Shown here: positions 1 to 5,826 of the stretch, piece by piece | Position numbering within the stretch: the first letter of the stretch is position 1 | Layout of the letters: every line of letters begins with the position of its first letter | Assembly (NCBI GenBank): GCA_007693875.1 | Contig: RECT01000210.1 | Location: forward strand, 1 to 12,237 | Direction of reading: 5' to 3' | Length of the DNA: 12,237 bases | From: Spirulina sp. DLM2.Bin59 | Lineage (GTDB): Bacteria > Cyanobacteriota > Cyanobacteriia > Cyanobacteriales > Spirulinaceae | Made by a program: the position numbers and the translations under genes | Notes under the pieces: model-generated | The model's input: only the letters and a program-made list of their open reading frames with translations | Told to the model about the DNA's origin: nothing | Database searches by the model: none

Positions 1-423
1 CTCCGGGGGCAATCCCGTCACCTGCCAGGCCATGTAGGTCATCACATCGAGGGGATTGGTGACGATTAATAAAATCGCGTTGGGGGAATGGGCGATCGCC
101 TCCCTGGCCGCTGCTGTGACAATTTGGGTATTACTGGCCAGGAGATCCCCCCGACTCATCCCCGGCCGGCGGGGAAAGCCAGCGGTGATCACCACCAGAT
201 CGGCCCCGGCAGTGTCTTCGTAGTGATTTGTACCGGTGAGGGTGTAGGCGTGGTTTTCTAGGCCCTGAGCCTGCATGAGGTCAAGGGCGATCGCCTGGGG
301 CAACCCCACCACCACATCCAACAGCACCACATCCGCAATGTGCTGCTCCACCAACCGCTGGGCCAAGGTGCTACCCACCCGGCCTGCGCCAATCACTGCT
401 ACCCGTGGAGTTTGAGGGGGCAT
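1..423 (-). CDS. mdh: Malate dehydrogenase, N-terminal part (truncated by window edge)
   Basis: NAD-dependent malate dehydrogenase interconverting malate and oxaloacetate in the cytoplasm. Only the first 141 codons are present; the reading frame is open to base 1. Seen: an N-terminal Rossmann fold with GAGRVG at residues 12-17, Asp36 at the end of the second strand (expected for NAD rather than NADP), the substrate-loop signature RRPGMSR at 85-91 with the arginines expected to bind the dicarboxylate, and TNP at 122-124. The PGMSR loop favours malate over lactate dehydrogenase of the same superfamily. The ATG at 421-423 starts one base after the ndhO stop, so the gene is almost certainly co-transcribed and translationally coupled with ndhO. 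The missing C-terminal half should carry the catalytic His. Confidence 0.9.
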   Translation of the reverse strand, partial: MPPQTPRVAVIGAGRVGSTLAQRLVEQHIADVVLLDVVVGLPQAIALDLMQAQGLENHAYTLTGTNHYEDTAGADLVVITAGFPRRPGMSRGDLLASNTQIVTAAAREAIAHSPNAILLIVTNPLDVMTYMAWQVTGLPPE

Positions 424-424
424 C

Positions 425-643
425 CTAATCCGCTGCTTCTAATTGATCAAGGCGTAACCACATGGCGGGGGTCGGCACATAGAACTTCACAAAAGCATAA
501 TCGCCTTCAATCTCCACCACTTCTCCCTTGCTTTCAAACAGGTAGGCCGGGAGTCGGGCATCACTGGCGGTAATTTCGACACTATTGGCTAAGGCTTCCC
601 GCACCGCCCGCACCAAGGAACCGCGTTTGATTTTACTGGCCAT
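425..643 (-). CDS. ndhO: NAD(P)H-quinone oxidoreductase subunit O (NDH-1 subunit NdhO)
   Basis: Small peripheral subunit of the photosynthetic NDH-1 complex at the thylakoid membrane, which takes part in cyclic electron flow, respiration and CO2 uptake. The 72-residue product has the usual family length and recognisable family blocks: the basic start KIKRGSLVRAVRE, the segment ASDARLPAYLF, and the C-terminal block FYVPTPAMWLRLDQLE. NdhO is restricted to oxygenic phototrophs, which helps place the organism. The ATG at 641-643 gives the family-typical start; no strong Shine-Dalgarno sequence lies close to it. The stop is one base from the mdh start. I could not identify a convincing promoter in the upstream spacer. 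Confidence 0.95.
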   Translation of the reverse strand: MASKIKRGSLVRAVREALANSVEITASDARLPAYLFESKGEVVEIEGDYAFVKFYVPTPAMWLRLDQLEAAD

Positions 644-791
644 AAAGTTTAAAACTGCTTCATTCCTAGAGGTTACGCTTTTTCATTCTCCCACAGAATT
701 CGAGGATAGAGGGAAGACCGGCGGGGGGGCGAAAAATTTTTGTGCCTCCGGCAGGCTTACGCCAACGCCCCTACAATGGATCAATGGCAAA
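644..791. other. Spacer between ndhO and the pentapeptide-repeat gene
   Basis: This 148-bp stretch lies upstream of ndhO and downstream of the pentapeptide gene, both on the minus strand. The half next to ndhO (644-720) is AT-rich and must hold the ndhO promoter or leader, but I see no clear -35/-10 pair. The other half is occupied by the folded repeat described separately. Short reading frames across it look like translations of the repeat, not genes. Confidence 0.6.
723..771. repeat. Folded dispersed repeat, copy 1
   Basis: A G-run followed by CGAAAAATTTTT (core 725-741) leads into a module at 743-768 and ends in CGCCCC. Inverted pieces are nested: GGGGCG at 726-731 pairs with CGCCCC at 766-771, GCCT at 744-747 with AGGC at 753-756, and GGC at 754-756 with GCC at 761-763. 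The 17-nt core is identical to 3732-3748, and the 26-nt module matches 24 of 26 bases inside cysS (6199-6224, opposite strand). It lies just past the stop of the pentapeptide gene, so it could also act as a 3'-end hairpin, though no T-run follows. It resembles the small palindromic intergenic repeats of filamentous cyanobacteria; that family assignment is from memory. Confidence 0.7.
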
Positions 792-1787
792 TCAATCCCG
801 ATACTCGCTACCATCGGGCATCGTTGCCCCCCGCCATTCCACCCAGGTGAGGATCGCGGTACTTAATTCCGCCCGGACTAGATTGGCATTGGTTAAATTG
901 ACCCCCGTCATATCCGTGCGAGCACAATAGGTTTCAATCATTTCCGCTTCGGTGAGGTTGGCATTTTTGAGGTTGGCACGGCTGAGATCGGCACGGTTGA
1001 GGCGCACGCCGGTTAAGTTGGCTGCCGCCAGTTGGGTTTTGGCCATGCGGGCATCAATGAGCAGCGCCCCGGCTAGGTCTGCTTTCGTGAGATCTGCCTC
1101 GGTCATGAGCACCCGCTCCATTTTTGCCCCAGTGAGCAGCGCCCCGGCAAAGTTGACACCACTTAAATTGGCCTCGGACAAAAAGGCGCCGCTCAAATCC
1201 GCGCCACTGAGGTTAGCCTCACTTAAATCCGCATTGCGAAAATTCACTTCCCGCAAATTGGCCCCGCTCATATTCGCCCTGGGCAAATCTGCCCCTTTGA
1301 GGTTCGCCCCCTGGAGATCGACATTACAGAGGATTGCCCCGGTAAGGCTGGAGCTATAGGTGCGTTTTTCTTCCCGGAGGTTGGCCCCCCGCAGGCAGGC
1401 CCCGGTAAGGTTGGCGCCGCTGAGGTTAGTGCCGCGCAAATCCGCTTCGATTAAATTGGCATCTAACAATGTGGCGAGGGTGATGTTGGCACTGCGGAGA
1501 TCTGCCCCTTGGAGGCTGGCACCGTGGAGGTCGGCGTTGTGGAGGTTGGCTCCGGTGAGGAGGGCTTGGTTGAGGTTGGCGCCGCTGAGTTTGGCGCCGC
1601 TGAGGTTGGCTTTGGCGAGTTTGGCACGGCTCAGGTAGGCAAACATGAGGCTGGCACTGTGGAGATCAGCCCGAGTGAGGTTGATGCCGATTAAATCTGC
1701 CCCGGCCAGGTTAAACCCCCCTAAGGGAGCGGCGACGAACTCCGTTTCACCAGCGGCGTAGCGATCGCACAGTTGTTGAGCATTCAT
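792..1787 (-). CDS. Pentapeptide-repeat protein, 331 residues
   Basis: A protein built almost entirely of A(D/N)LxX pentapeptides from about residue 22 to 315, predicted to fold as a right-handed quadrilateral beta-helix. The repeat register is broken once by a polar stretch, EEKRTYSSS, at 139-147, after which the phase shifts; this would make a loop or kink between two coils. The N-terminus (NAQQLCDRYAAGE) and the C-terminal tail (ATMPDGSEYRD) resemble those of other cyanobacterial pentapeptide proteins. No signal peptide, membrane segment or catalytic domain is visible, and the biochemical role is unknown; such proteins usually act as binding scaffolds. The ATG at 1785-1787 follows the stop of the upstream gene by 3 bp with no Shine-Dalgarno sequence, pointing to translational coupling. 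Long open frames on the opposite strand are a by-product of the repeats. Confidence 0.9.
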   Translation of the reverse strand: MNAQQLCDRYAAGETEFVAAPLGGFNLAGADLIGINLTRADLHSASLMFAYLSRAKLAKANLSGAKLSGANLNQALLTGANLHNADLHGASLQGADLRSANITLATLLDANLIEADLRGTNLSGANLTGACLRGANLREEKRTYSSSLTGAILCNVDLQGANLKGADLPRANMSGANLREVNFRNADLSEANLSGADLSGAFLSEANLSGVNFAGALLTGAKMERVLMTEADLTKADLAGALLIDARMAKTQLAAANLTGVRLNRADLSRANLKNANLTEAEMIETYCARTDMTGVNLTNANLVRAELSTAILTWVEWRGATMPDGSEYRD

Positions 1788-1790
1788 AGG

Positions 1791-3050
1791 TTAACGACTG
1801 GGGATGTAATAGGGTTTCATGGCTTTGGCGATCGCCTCTGCGGCCTGGGTGCTTTCGGCGGGGGCTTCCAATTGTGCTGCCGTTGCCGTCAGTTTTTCCA
1901 CGAGGTGATCCCAGGTGGAATATTCCTCGTGGAGCAACCGTAACAGATCATCAAAGGGTTGGGTGCGGAGGCTTGACCACTCATGGCTATCGGTGGTGAA
2001 GTTGTGGTTCAAGATCGAAAAGGCGAGGATTTTGGCCCGTAGCGGATTGGCGTATTTCATCACCGCTAACCGAACTCCGTAGCGGTCATAGTCGGGCAAT
2101 TTCACCGCTGGGGACTGCAATGCTGGGGGGGGTTGGGCGGGGGTGAAGTTGGTGCTGGTTTTCAGATCGTATTCTGTGGTGGTGGGGTTGTCGGATTTAA
2201 GGAAATCCAGGGCAGGAAATTCCGACAAATCCGGCGGCGAAATGGCCGTCTGGAGATGGACTTCTGTTTCTAAGGATTGGATCGTTGTGGCGGCAGGGGT
2301 TTGCTCCATCACCATCACCACGGGGGGCAATGCATCCCCCAGGTTGGGATCCGGGGAGAACATGGCATGGTACAGGGGGTTGATGATCTCTAAAATGCTG
2401 GCGGCGATCGCCTCATATTCCCGACGACGGCTGAGATTGCCCACCACTTGCCCTAGGGCTTGCTTGAAATCTTCGCGGGTGGGGTATTCCTGTTGCAAAT
2501 CACCAATTAACGTGGCTAAATCGATGCGCAGCAAAGCCTGGGGATCATTTTCCCAACTGTTGTGCCGCAAACACCAGAGCAACTTACGCATCCGCAGGTT
2601 TTGCTCCATGGCGTTGAGGTTTGCGGCAATGGTGATGATTGTCGTTGTGTCGGGATCATCGGGATCAAGATGGGGGGCTGTGGGGGCAAAAAATTGGGTT
2701 TCCTCGTTGAAAAATTGGGTTTGCTCCGTCAGAAATTGGGTGGTTTCGGTGGCATTTTCTCCATAGAGGGGCGTTAATTGATCGAGAATGATCTGAGCCA
2801 GGCGGGAATATTCCCCCTGGCGATTGAGTTGCTTGACCACACCAAAGATGGCATCCCCCAAGGCTTCGGGGTTAGGGTAGCGATAATAGAGGTCTTGGAG
2901 GAGTTGGGGCCAGGGTTGTTGTTCTAAGCGGGTGCGATCGCTCTCCCACCGTTGGGTACAGGCACAAAAAATCAGCTTGCGGAGCCGCAAGGCATTGTTA
3001 TGCTGGGCAAAAGTTTGGGCGATCGCCCCAAGGGAAGTCTGCACCGACAT
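1791..3050 (-). CDS. Unrecognised protein with three copies of a ~75-residue helical domain
   Basis: I do not recognise a named family. From the ATG at 3048-3050 the product is 419 residues; a GTG at 3060-3062 would add four. Three related segments are visible by eye at about 20-96, 151-227 and 336-415. Copies 1 and 2 both run LR(L/M)RKL, then a Cys, a Trp-Glu pair, a (D/Q)L(Y/Q)xxYP-like centre, LxRxxEY and a closing I(L/I)xxxxPLY; copy 3 is more diverged (LRAKIL, LHEEYSTW, MKPYY). Linkers are acidic or Pro/Thr-rich. The first contains three tandem heptapeptides (TQFLTEQ, TQFFNEE, TQFFAPT; 104-124). No signal peptide, membrane segment or catalytic motif is seen. An adaptor or scaffold role is only an inference. 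It stops 3 bp before the pentapeptide gene and starts 33 bp after the peroxiredoxin stop. Confidence 0.8.
   Translation of the reverse strand: MSVQTSLGAIAQTFAQHNNALRLRKLIFCACTQRWESDRTRLEQQPWPQLLQDLYYRYPNPEALGDAIFGVVKQLNRQGEYSRLAQIILDQLTPLYGENATETTQFLTEQTQFFNEETQFFAPTAPHLDPDDPDTTTIITIAANLNAMEQNLRMRKLLWCLRHNSWENDPQALLRIDLATLIGDLQQEYPTREDFKQALGQVVGNLSRRREYEAIAASILEIINPLYHAMFSPDPNLGDALPPVVMVMEQTPAATTIQSLETEVHLQTAISPPDLSEFPALDFLKSDNPTTTEYDLKTSTNFTPAQPPPALQSPAVKLPDYDRYGVRLAVMKYANPLRAKILAFSILNHNFTTDSHEWSSLRTQPFDDLLRLLHEEYSTWDHLVEKLTATAAQLEAPAESTQAAEAIAKAMKPYYIPSR
2689..2751 (-). repeat. Three tandem 21-bp repeats encoding heptapeptides
   Basis: AAATTGGG recurs with an exact 21-bp period (T-T at 2694, 2715 and 2736), giving three in-frame heptapeptides beginning TQF in the first linker of the triplicated-domain protein. 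Copy 1 and copy 2 are closest; copy 3 is more diverged. Because the unit is a multiple of three, copy-number change would keep the reading frame. Confidence 0.75.
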
Positions 3051-3083
3051 CTGGACACCCACATTAAAACCACGTCCCCAAAA

Positions 3084-3632
3084 TTATACCCCTGTCCCAG
3101 AGCCTTGTAGTTGATCTAAACGGGCAAGTACTTCGCGGCTATGGATGGCGGGGCGCACGCCTAAAAAGATTTCCTGCAAAATCCCATCGGGATCGATGAG
3201 ATAGGTATGGCGTAGGGACATCATCCCCAACCAGGAGCCATAGGCTTTGCTGACGGTGCCTTTGGCATCGGCTAGGAGGGGAAATTGTAGGCCCTCACTG
3301 TCGCAAAATTCCTGATGGGAGGCCACATCATCGACGCTGACCCCCAAGATTTGGGCATGGCGGGCTTGGTATTGGGGCAAATCCTGTTGAAACCGTTTGG
3401 CTTCTAGGGTGCAGCCGGGGGTGAAGTCTTTGGGATAGAAGTAGAGGACGACCCATTGACCGCGATAATCTGTGAGGGAAACGGGTTTTCCTTCGGGATT
3501 GGTGGGGAGGGTGAAGGCGGGTGCGGGTTCCCCGATGGGGGGCTGTGGCCCACCGAGGGCAAGGGCGGTGGGGTTAAACCCAAAGAGGAGGAGTAAACTA
3601 CATAAACCGATGAGGAGCGATCGCTGCAACAT
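3084..3632 (-). CDS. Exported PrxQ/BCP-type thiol peroxidase
   Basis: Thioredoxin-fold peroxiredoxin of the bacterioferritin-comigratory (PrxQ) family, which reduces hydrogen peroxide and organic hydroperoxides with thiol reductants. The 182-residue product has a hydrophobic N-terminal segment (about 5-19) followed by TALALGG, read as a Sec signal peptide with cleavage near residue 25, so it should act in the periplasm or thylakoid lumen. The peroxidatic cysteine is Cys74 in DFTPGCT. The position five residues later, where many PrxQ proteins carry the resolving cysteine, is Lys79; instead Cys110 sits in HQEFCDSEG, 36 residues from Cys74, matching the helix-3 type PrxQ. Cys11 lies inside the hydrophobic core and lacks a proper lipobox. 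The ATG at 3630-3632 has AGGA about 9 bases upstream. It is the first gene of a minus-strand cluster. Confidence 0.88.
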   Translation of the reverse strand: MLQRSLLIGLCSLLLLFGFNPTALALGGPQPPIGEPAPAFTLPTNPEGKPVSLTDYRGQWVVLYFYPKDFTPGCTLEAKRFQQDLPQYQARHAQILGVSVDDVASHQEFCDSEGLQFPLLADAKGTVSKAYGSWLGMMSLRHTYLIDPDGILQEIFLGVRPAIHSREVLARLDQLQGSGTGV

Positions 3633-3667
3633 ATCTAATTTCCTAGAGGATGGAGAATTTTAGAGCT

Positions 3668-3694
3668 ATTCTAATTGATTGGCATAATGGGCAA
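3668..3694 (-). promoter_or_regulatory. Possible promoter of the peroxiredoxin gene
   Basis: On the minus strand TTGCCC (3694-3689) is followed after 15 bases by TAGAAT (3673-3668), about 35 bases before the start codon. The -10 is a five-of-six match; the spacing is short, so the -35 is weak. The -35 overlaps the outer arm of the nested palindrome in this spacer. Confidence 0.3.
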
Positions 3695-3788
3695 TTGTGC
3701 GATGGAATCCGGTTGCAAAATCAATGGGTGTGGGGGCGAAAAATTTTTCGCCCCCGCCGGGTTGATCGCCCCTTGGCCCACAATTGCC
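3690..3788. repeat. Nested palindrome with a perfect 24-bp core
   Basis: The core at 3732-3755 is a perfect palindrome: five G, CG, five A, then five T, CG, five C. It is flanked at 7 and 6 bases by ATCAA (3720-3724) and TTGAT (3762-3766), and further out by a 10-bp inverted pair, GGCAATTGTG (3690-3699) and CACAATTGCC (3779-3788). The whole is a near-symmetrical 99-bp structure in the divergent spacer between the peroxiredoxin and Fe-S carrier genes. No open reading frame or transposase is present. It could be a miniature mobile-element remnant, a cruciform, or a shared operator. Confidence 0.8.
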
Positions 3789-3856
3789 GCAGACCTCGCT
3801 AGAATAGGGTCTAGCTGGGCCACTGCCCGACAAAAATTGTTTAACGGAGAGCCGCT

Positions 3857-4213
3857 ATGACCCAAGGAACCCAAACCATACAACGGGGGATTCAACTCAC
3901 CGAAACCGCCCTCAAACACCTCCAACTCCTCCGGGAGCAACAGGGGCAAGACCTTTGCCTGCGGGTGGGAGTGCGCAACGGGGGATGCTCTGGGATGTCC
4001 TACGCCATGGACTTTGAAGAAATCAGCAATGCCCGCCCCGATGATGAAGTCTACGACTACGATGGCTTCAAAATCATCTGCGATCCCAAAAGCCTCCTCT
4101 ACCTCTACGGCTTGGTTTTGGACTACAGCAACGCCCTCATTGGCGGCGGCTTCCAATTCACCAACCCCAACGCGAACCAAACCTGCGGCTGTGGTAAATC
4201 CTTCGGGGTCTAG
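3857..4213 (+). CDS. A-type iron-sulfur cluster carrier (IscA/SufA/HesB family)
   Basis: Cytoplasmic scaffold or carrier delivering Fe-S clusters to apoproteins. The 118-residue product carries the three conserved cysteines: Cys44 in NGGCSGM and Cys110/Cys112 in TCGCGKSF. The C-terminal run GGGFQFTNPNA-QTCGCGKSF is typical of the cyanobacterial and plastid branch. Additional cysteines at 34 and 75 are outside the usual ligand set. The ATG at 3857 has GGAGA six bases upstream, which supports this start. TAGAAT at 3800-3805, inside the small inverted pair GCTAG/CTAGC (3798-3815), is a possible -10. I do not assign isc or suf because A-type naming is inconsistent and no isc/suf genes are adjacent. 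A long open frame on the opposite strand (3671-4180) is a shadow. Confidence 0.93.
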   Translation: MTQGTQTIQRGIQLTETALKHLQLLREQQGQDLCLRVGVRNGGCSGMSYAMDFEEISNARPDDEVYDYDGFKIICDPKSLLYLYGLVLDYSNALIGGGFQFTNPNANQTCGCGKSFGV

Positions 4214-4222
4214 ATCAAAATC

Positions 4223-4274
4223 GGCAGACCTTGTACAGTAGGGCGATCGCCTTTAAAGTATTGTCTGCCCTTTT
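4223..4274 (+). terminator. Inverted repeat after the Fe-S carrier gene, possible terminator
   Basis: GGCAGAC (4223-4229) and GTCTGCC (4263-4269) form a 7-bp stem; the loop contains the self-complementary GGCGATCGCC (4242-4251), and CTTTT follows. The T-run is short, so termination may be weak or partial before the TPR gene. The central palindrome is also just a HIP1 site. Confidence 0.35.
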
Positions 4275-4289
4275 ACCATCCGAACCACC

Positions 4290-4709
4290 ATGACCGATTC
4301 TGTTGCGACCCTCTATGAAAGCGGCCTAGAGCGCTACCAAGCGGGGGAAAGCCCTGAAACCCTGATTCCCGTGTTTCGGGAAGTGTGCGATCGCGCCCGC
4401 AAAAACGCCGCCGCTTGGTCTAGCCTCGCCTGGCTCTATCTCCTCTGTGATAAGCCCGCCGCCGCCCTCAAAGCCGCCCAAAAGGGGGTCAAGCTCGATC
4501 CCAAGGCTCCCCAAGTCCGGATTAACCTTGCCCTCGCCATGCTAGATGCCGGTCAAACCGGTGTGCGTAGCCACATCGAAGCCGCCCAGGACATGATGGC
4601 CCTGAGTGAGGAAATCCGTCAGGATGTCCTGGAAAATATTGAGGATGGCCTCACCCGTAAACCCGACTGGAAATCTCTCCAGCGGGTTAAACAATGGCTT
4701 GCTGACTAA
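4290..4709 (+). CDS. Small TPR-repeat protein
   Basis: A 139-residue soluble helical protein. Residues 40-73 (AAAWSSLAWLYLL then KAAQKGVKLDP) make a clear tetratricopeptide repeat with the usual W/L/G-Y/A/P spacing; 74-107 fit a second, weaker one, and the remainder is helical (EEIRQDVLENIEDGL). No signal peptide, membrane segment or enzymatic motif. TPRs mediate protein-protein contacts; the partner is unknown. It lies 20 bp upstream of the M48 peptidase on the same strand, so the two are probably co-expressed, and a chaperone or adaptor role toward that peptidase is conceivable but unproven. The start at 4290 follows a 76-bp spacer; the Shine-Dalgarno match is poor, as is common in this group. 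Confidence 0.85.
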   Translation: MTDSVATLYESGLERYQAGESPETLIPVFREVCDRARKNAAAWSSLAWLYLLCDKPAAALKAAQKGVKLDPKAPQVRINLALAMLDAGQTGVRSHIEAAQDMMALSEEIRQDVLENIEDGLTRKPDWKSLQRVKQWLAD

Positions 4710-4729
4710 ACCCCCTCCCCCCCGGGCCC

Positions 4730-5596
4730 ATGACCGCCAAAATTCCCCTGCGGGGCCTCCAAGCCCCCCAATTCCGCCATCCCCTTGATCAAGAGGCTAC
4801 CCAAGCCCTCCAAACCTTACCGGGTTTGGATGTGGTGATTCGTTCCCTCCTCAGTCCTGTGGCCGAGGAGTTTTTCTTTATCAACAACATTGCCGCCAGC
4901 GTCCAGGTGGGGCGGAACCAACTGCCGGAACTGCATGATCTCCTTTTGGAAGCCTGCGCGGTGCTAGATCTCGAACCACCGGAATTGTATGTGCAACAAA
5001 ACCCAGCCCCCAATGCCTACACTTTGGCGATGCGGGGGCAGCGGCCCTTTGTCGTCCTCCATACCTCGCTGATTGAACTGCTGACCTGGGAAGAGGTGCA
5101 GGCGGTGATTGCCCATGAGTTGGGCCATTTGAAATGTGAGCATGGGGTTTATTTAACCCTGGCGAATTTGATGGTGTTGGCAACGAATTTGTTGCCAGGG
5201 TGGGGGGCGTTGTTAACCCAAGCGTTGCAGGATCAACTGTTAACTTGGGTGCGCTGTGCAGAATTTAGTTGCGATCGCGCCGCCCTGTTAGCGGCTCAAA
5301 ATCCCGATGTGGTGATGTCAGTCTTGATGAAGCTTTCCGGGGGTTCCCCTCGGTTAGCCCCCCTGTTAAATTTAAAGGCCTTTGTGGCTCAGGCGCAGTC
5401 CTATGATGCGATCGGCGATCGCGATCTCGGCCATCTCCTCCGCCAAGCCCAAGTCCAGCAACGCACCCATCCTTTCCCAGTTTTACGAGCGCGGGAAATT
5501 CAACGGTGGGCCAAATCTCCCGATTACCAACAATTGCTCGAACGGTATGAGCAAGTTCAAACAGGCAAAAATCAGGGTAAATGGCGGAATTGGTAG
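4730..5596 (+). CDS. M48-family zinc metallopeptidase
   Basis: Zinc endopeptidase of the HtpX/Ste24-like M48 family, 288 residues. Seen: the HExxH motif as HELGH at 129-133, with His129 and His133 as zinc ligands and Glu130 as general base; a third ligand Glu178 in RCAEFSCDRAALLA, where the family usually has E-x-x-x-D-R; and THPFPVLRARE at 246-256, the conserved C-terminal HP motif. A moderately hydrophobic stretch (about 140-165) follows HELGH, but there is no strong multi-span membrane topology, unlike HtpX, so the protein may be soluble or peripherally bound. It resembles the short cyanobacterial/plastid M48 proteins (the plant plastoglobule peptidase PGM48 is one); that relation is an inference. 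The ATG at 4730 is 20 bp after the TPR gene. Confidence 0.9.
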   Translation: MTAKIPLRGLQAPQFRHPLDQEATQALQTLPGLDVVIRSLLSPVAEEFFFINNIAASVQVGRNQLPELHDLLLEACAVLDLEPPELYVQQNPAPNAYTLAMRGQRPFVVLHTSLIELLTWEEVQAVIAHELGHLKCEHGVYLTLANLMVLATNLLPGWGALLTQALQDQLLTWVRCAEFSCDRAALLAAQNPDVVMSVLMKLSGGSPRLAPLLNLKAFVAQAQSYDAIGDRDLGHLLRQAQVQQRTHPFPVLRAREIQRWAKSPDYQQLLERYEQVQTGKNQGKWRNW

Positions 5597-5826
5597 CCTC
5601 AAGATTGCTGTTGATTTATAGCAGCAGTCAGTATTATTAGGCCGTTTCAGAAATCCGAAACCCTCTGCTGGTTACGCTTGAGTTGTAGGGTGCGCCAGAC
5701 CAGTAAATTTATGAGGTAAAAGATCAGCGTCGCGGCTGACGCACCGTTCTTTAGGGGGTAGGGTGCGTCAGAAAGAATCAGCCATGATGTTATAGCTACA
5801 ACTGGATTGCTGAAAAAGGGCAATTT
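5597..5826. other. Convergent spacer made of small repeats
   Basis: No gene is visible. It holds GTTTC/GAAAC (5644-5648 and 5657-5661, loop 8), a near-repeat of GTAGGGTGCGYCAG at 5685-5698 and 5758-5771, and a perfect 10-bp hairpin (5736-5771) described separately. No tRNA-like fold or credible reading frame was found. It separates the M48 gene (plus) from cysS (minus), so terminators are expected, but no hairpin here is followed by a T-run. Confidence 0.6.
5736..5771. repeat. 10-bp perfect inverted repeat with GTAGGGTGCG motif
   Basis: CTGACGCACC (5736-5745) and GGTGCGTCAG (5762-5771) are perfectly complementary across a 16-base loop. The right arm belongs to GTAGGGTGCGTCAG, which recurs with one change as GTAGGGTGCGCCAG at 5685-5698, same strand. 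GTAGGGTGCG-type palindromes recur between genes in many cyanobacteria as I remember them. No T-run follows on either strand. Confidence 0.65.

Noticed and set aside
742..930. Small plus-strand frame beginning MPPAGLRQRP
   Set aside because: It is a translation of the repeat at 743-768 continuing into the antisense of the pentapeptide gene.
952..1638. Long plus-strand open frames across the pentapeptide gene
   Set aside because: They are antisense shadows: the 15-bp repeat unit keeps other frames free of stops, and their translations are low-complexity Arg/Leu/Ala/Pro runs.
3671..4180. Minus-strand 169-residue open frame opposite the Fe-S carrier
   Set aside because: It overlaps a clearly recognisable gene, crosses the palindromic spacer and has no family features.
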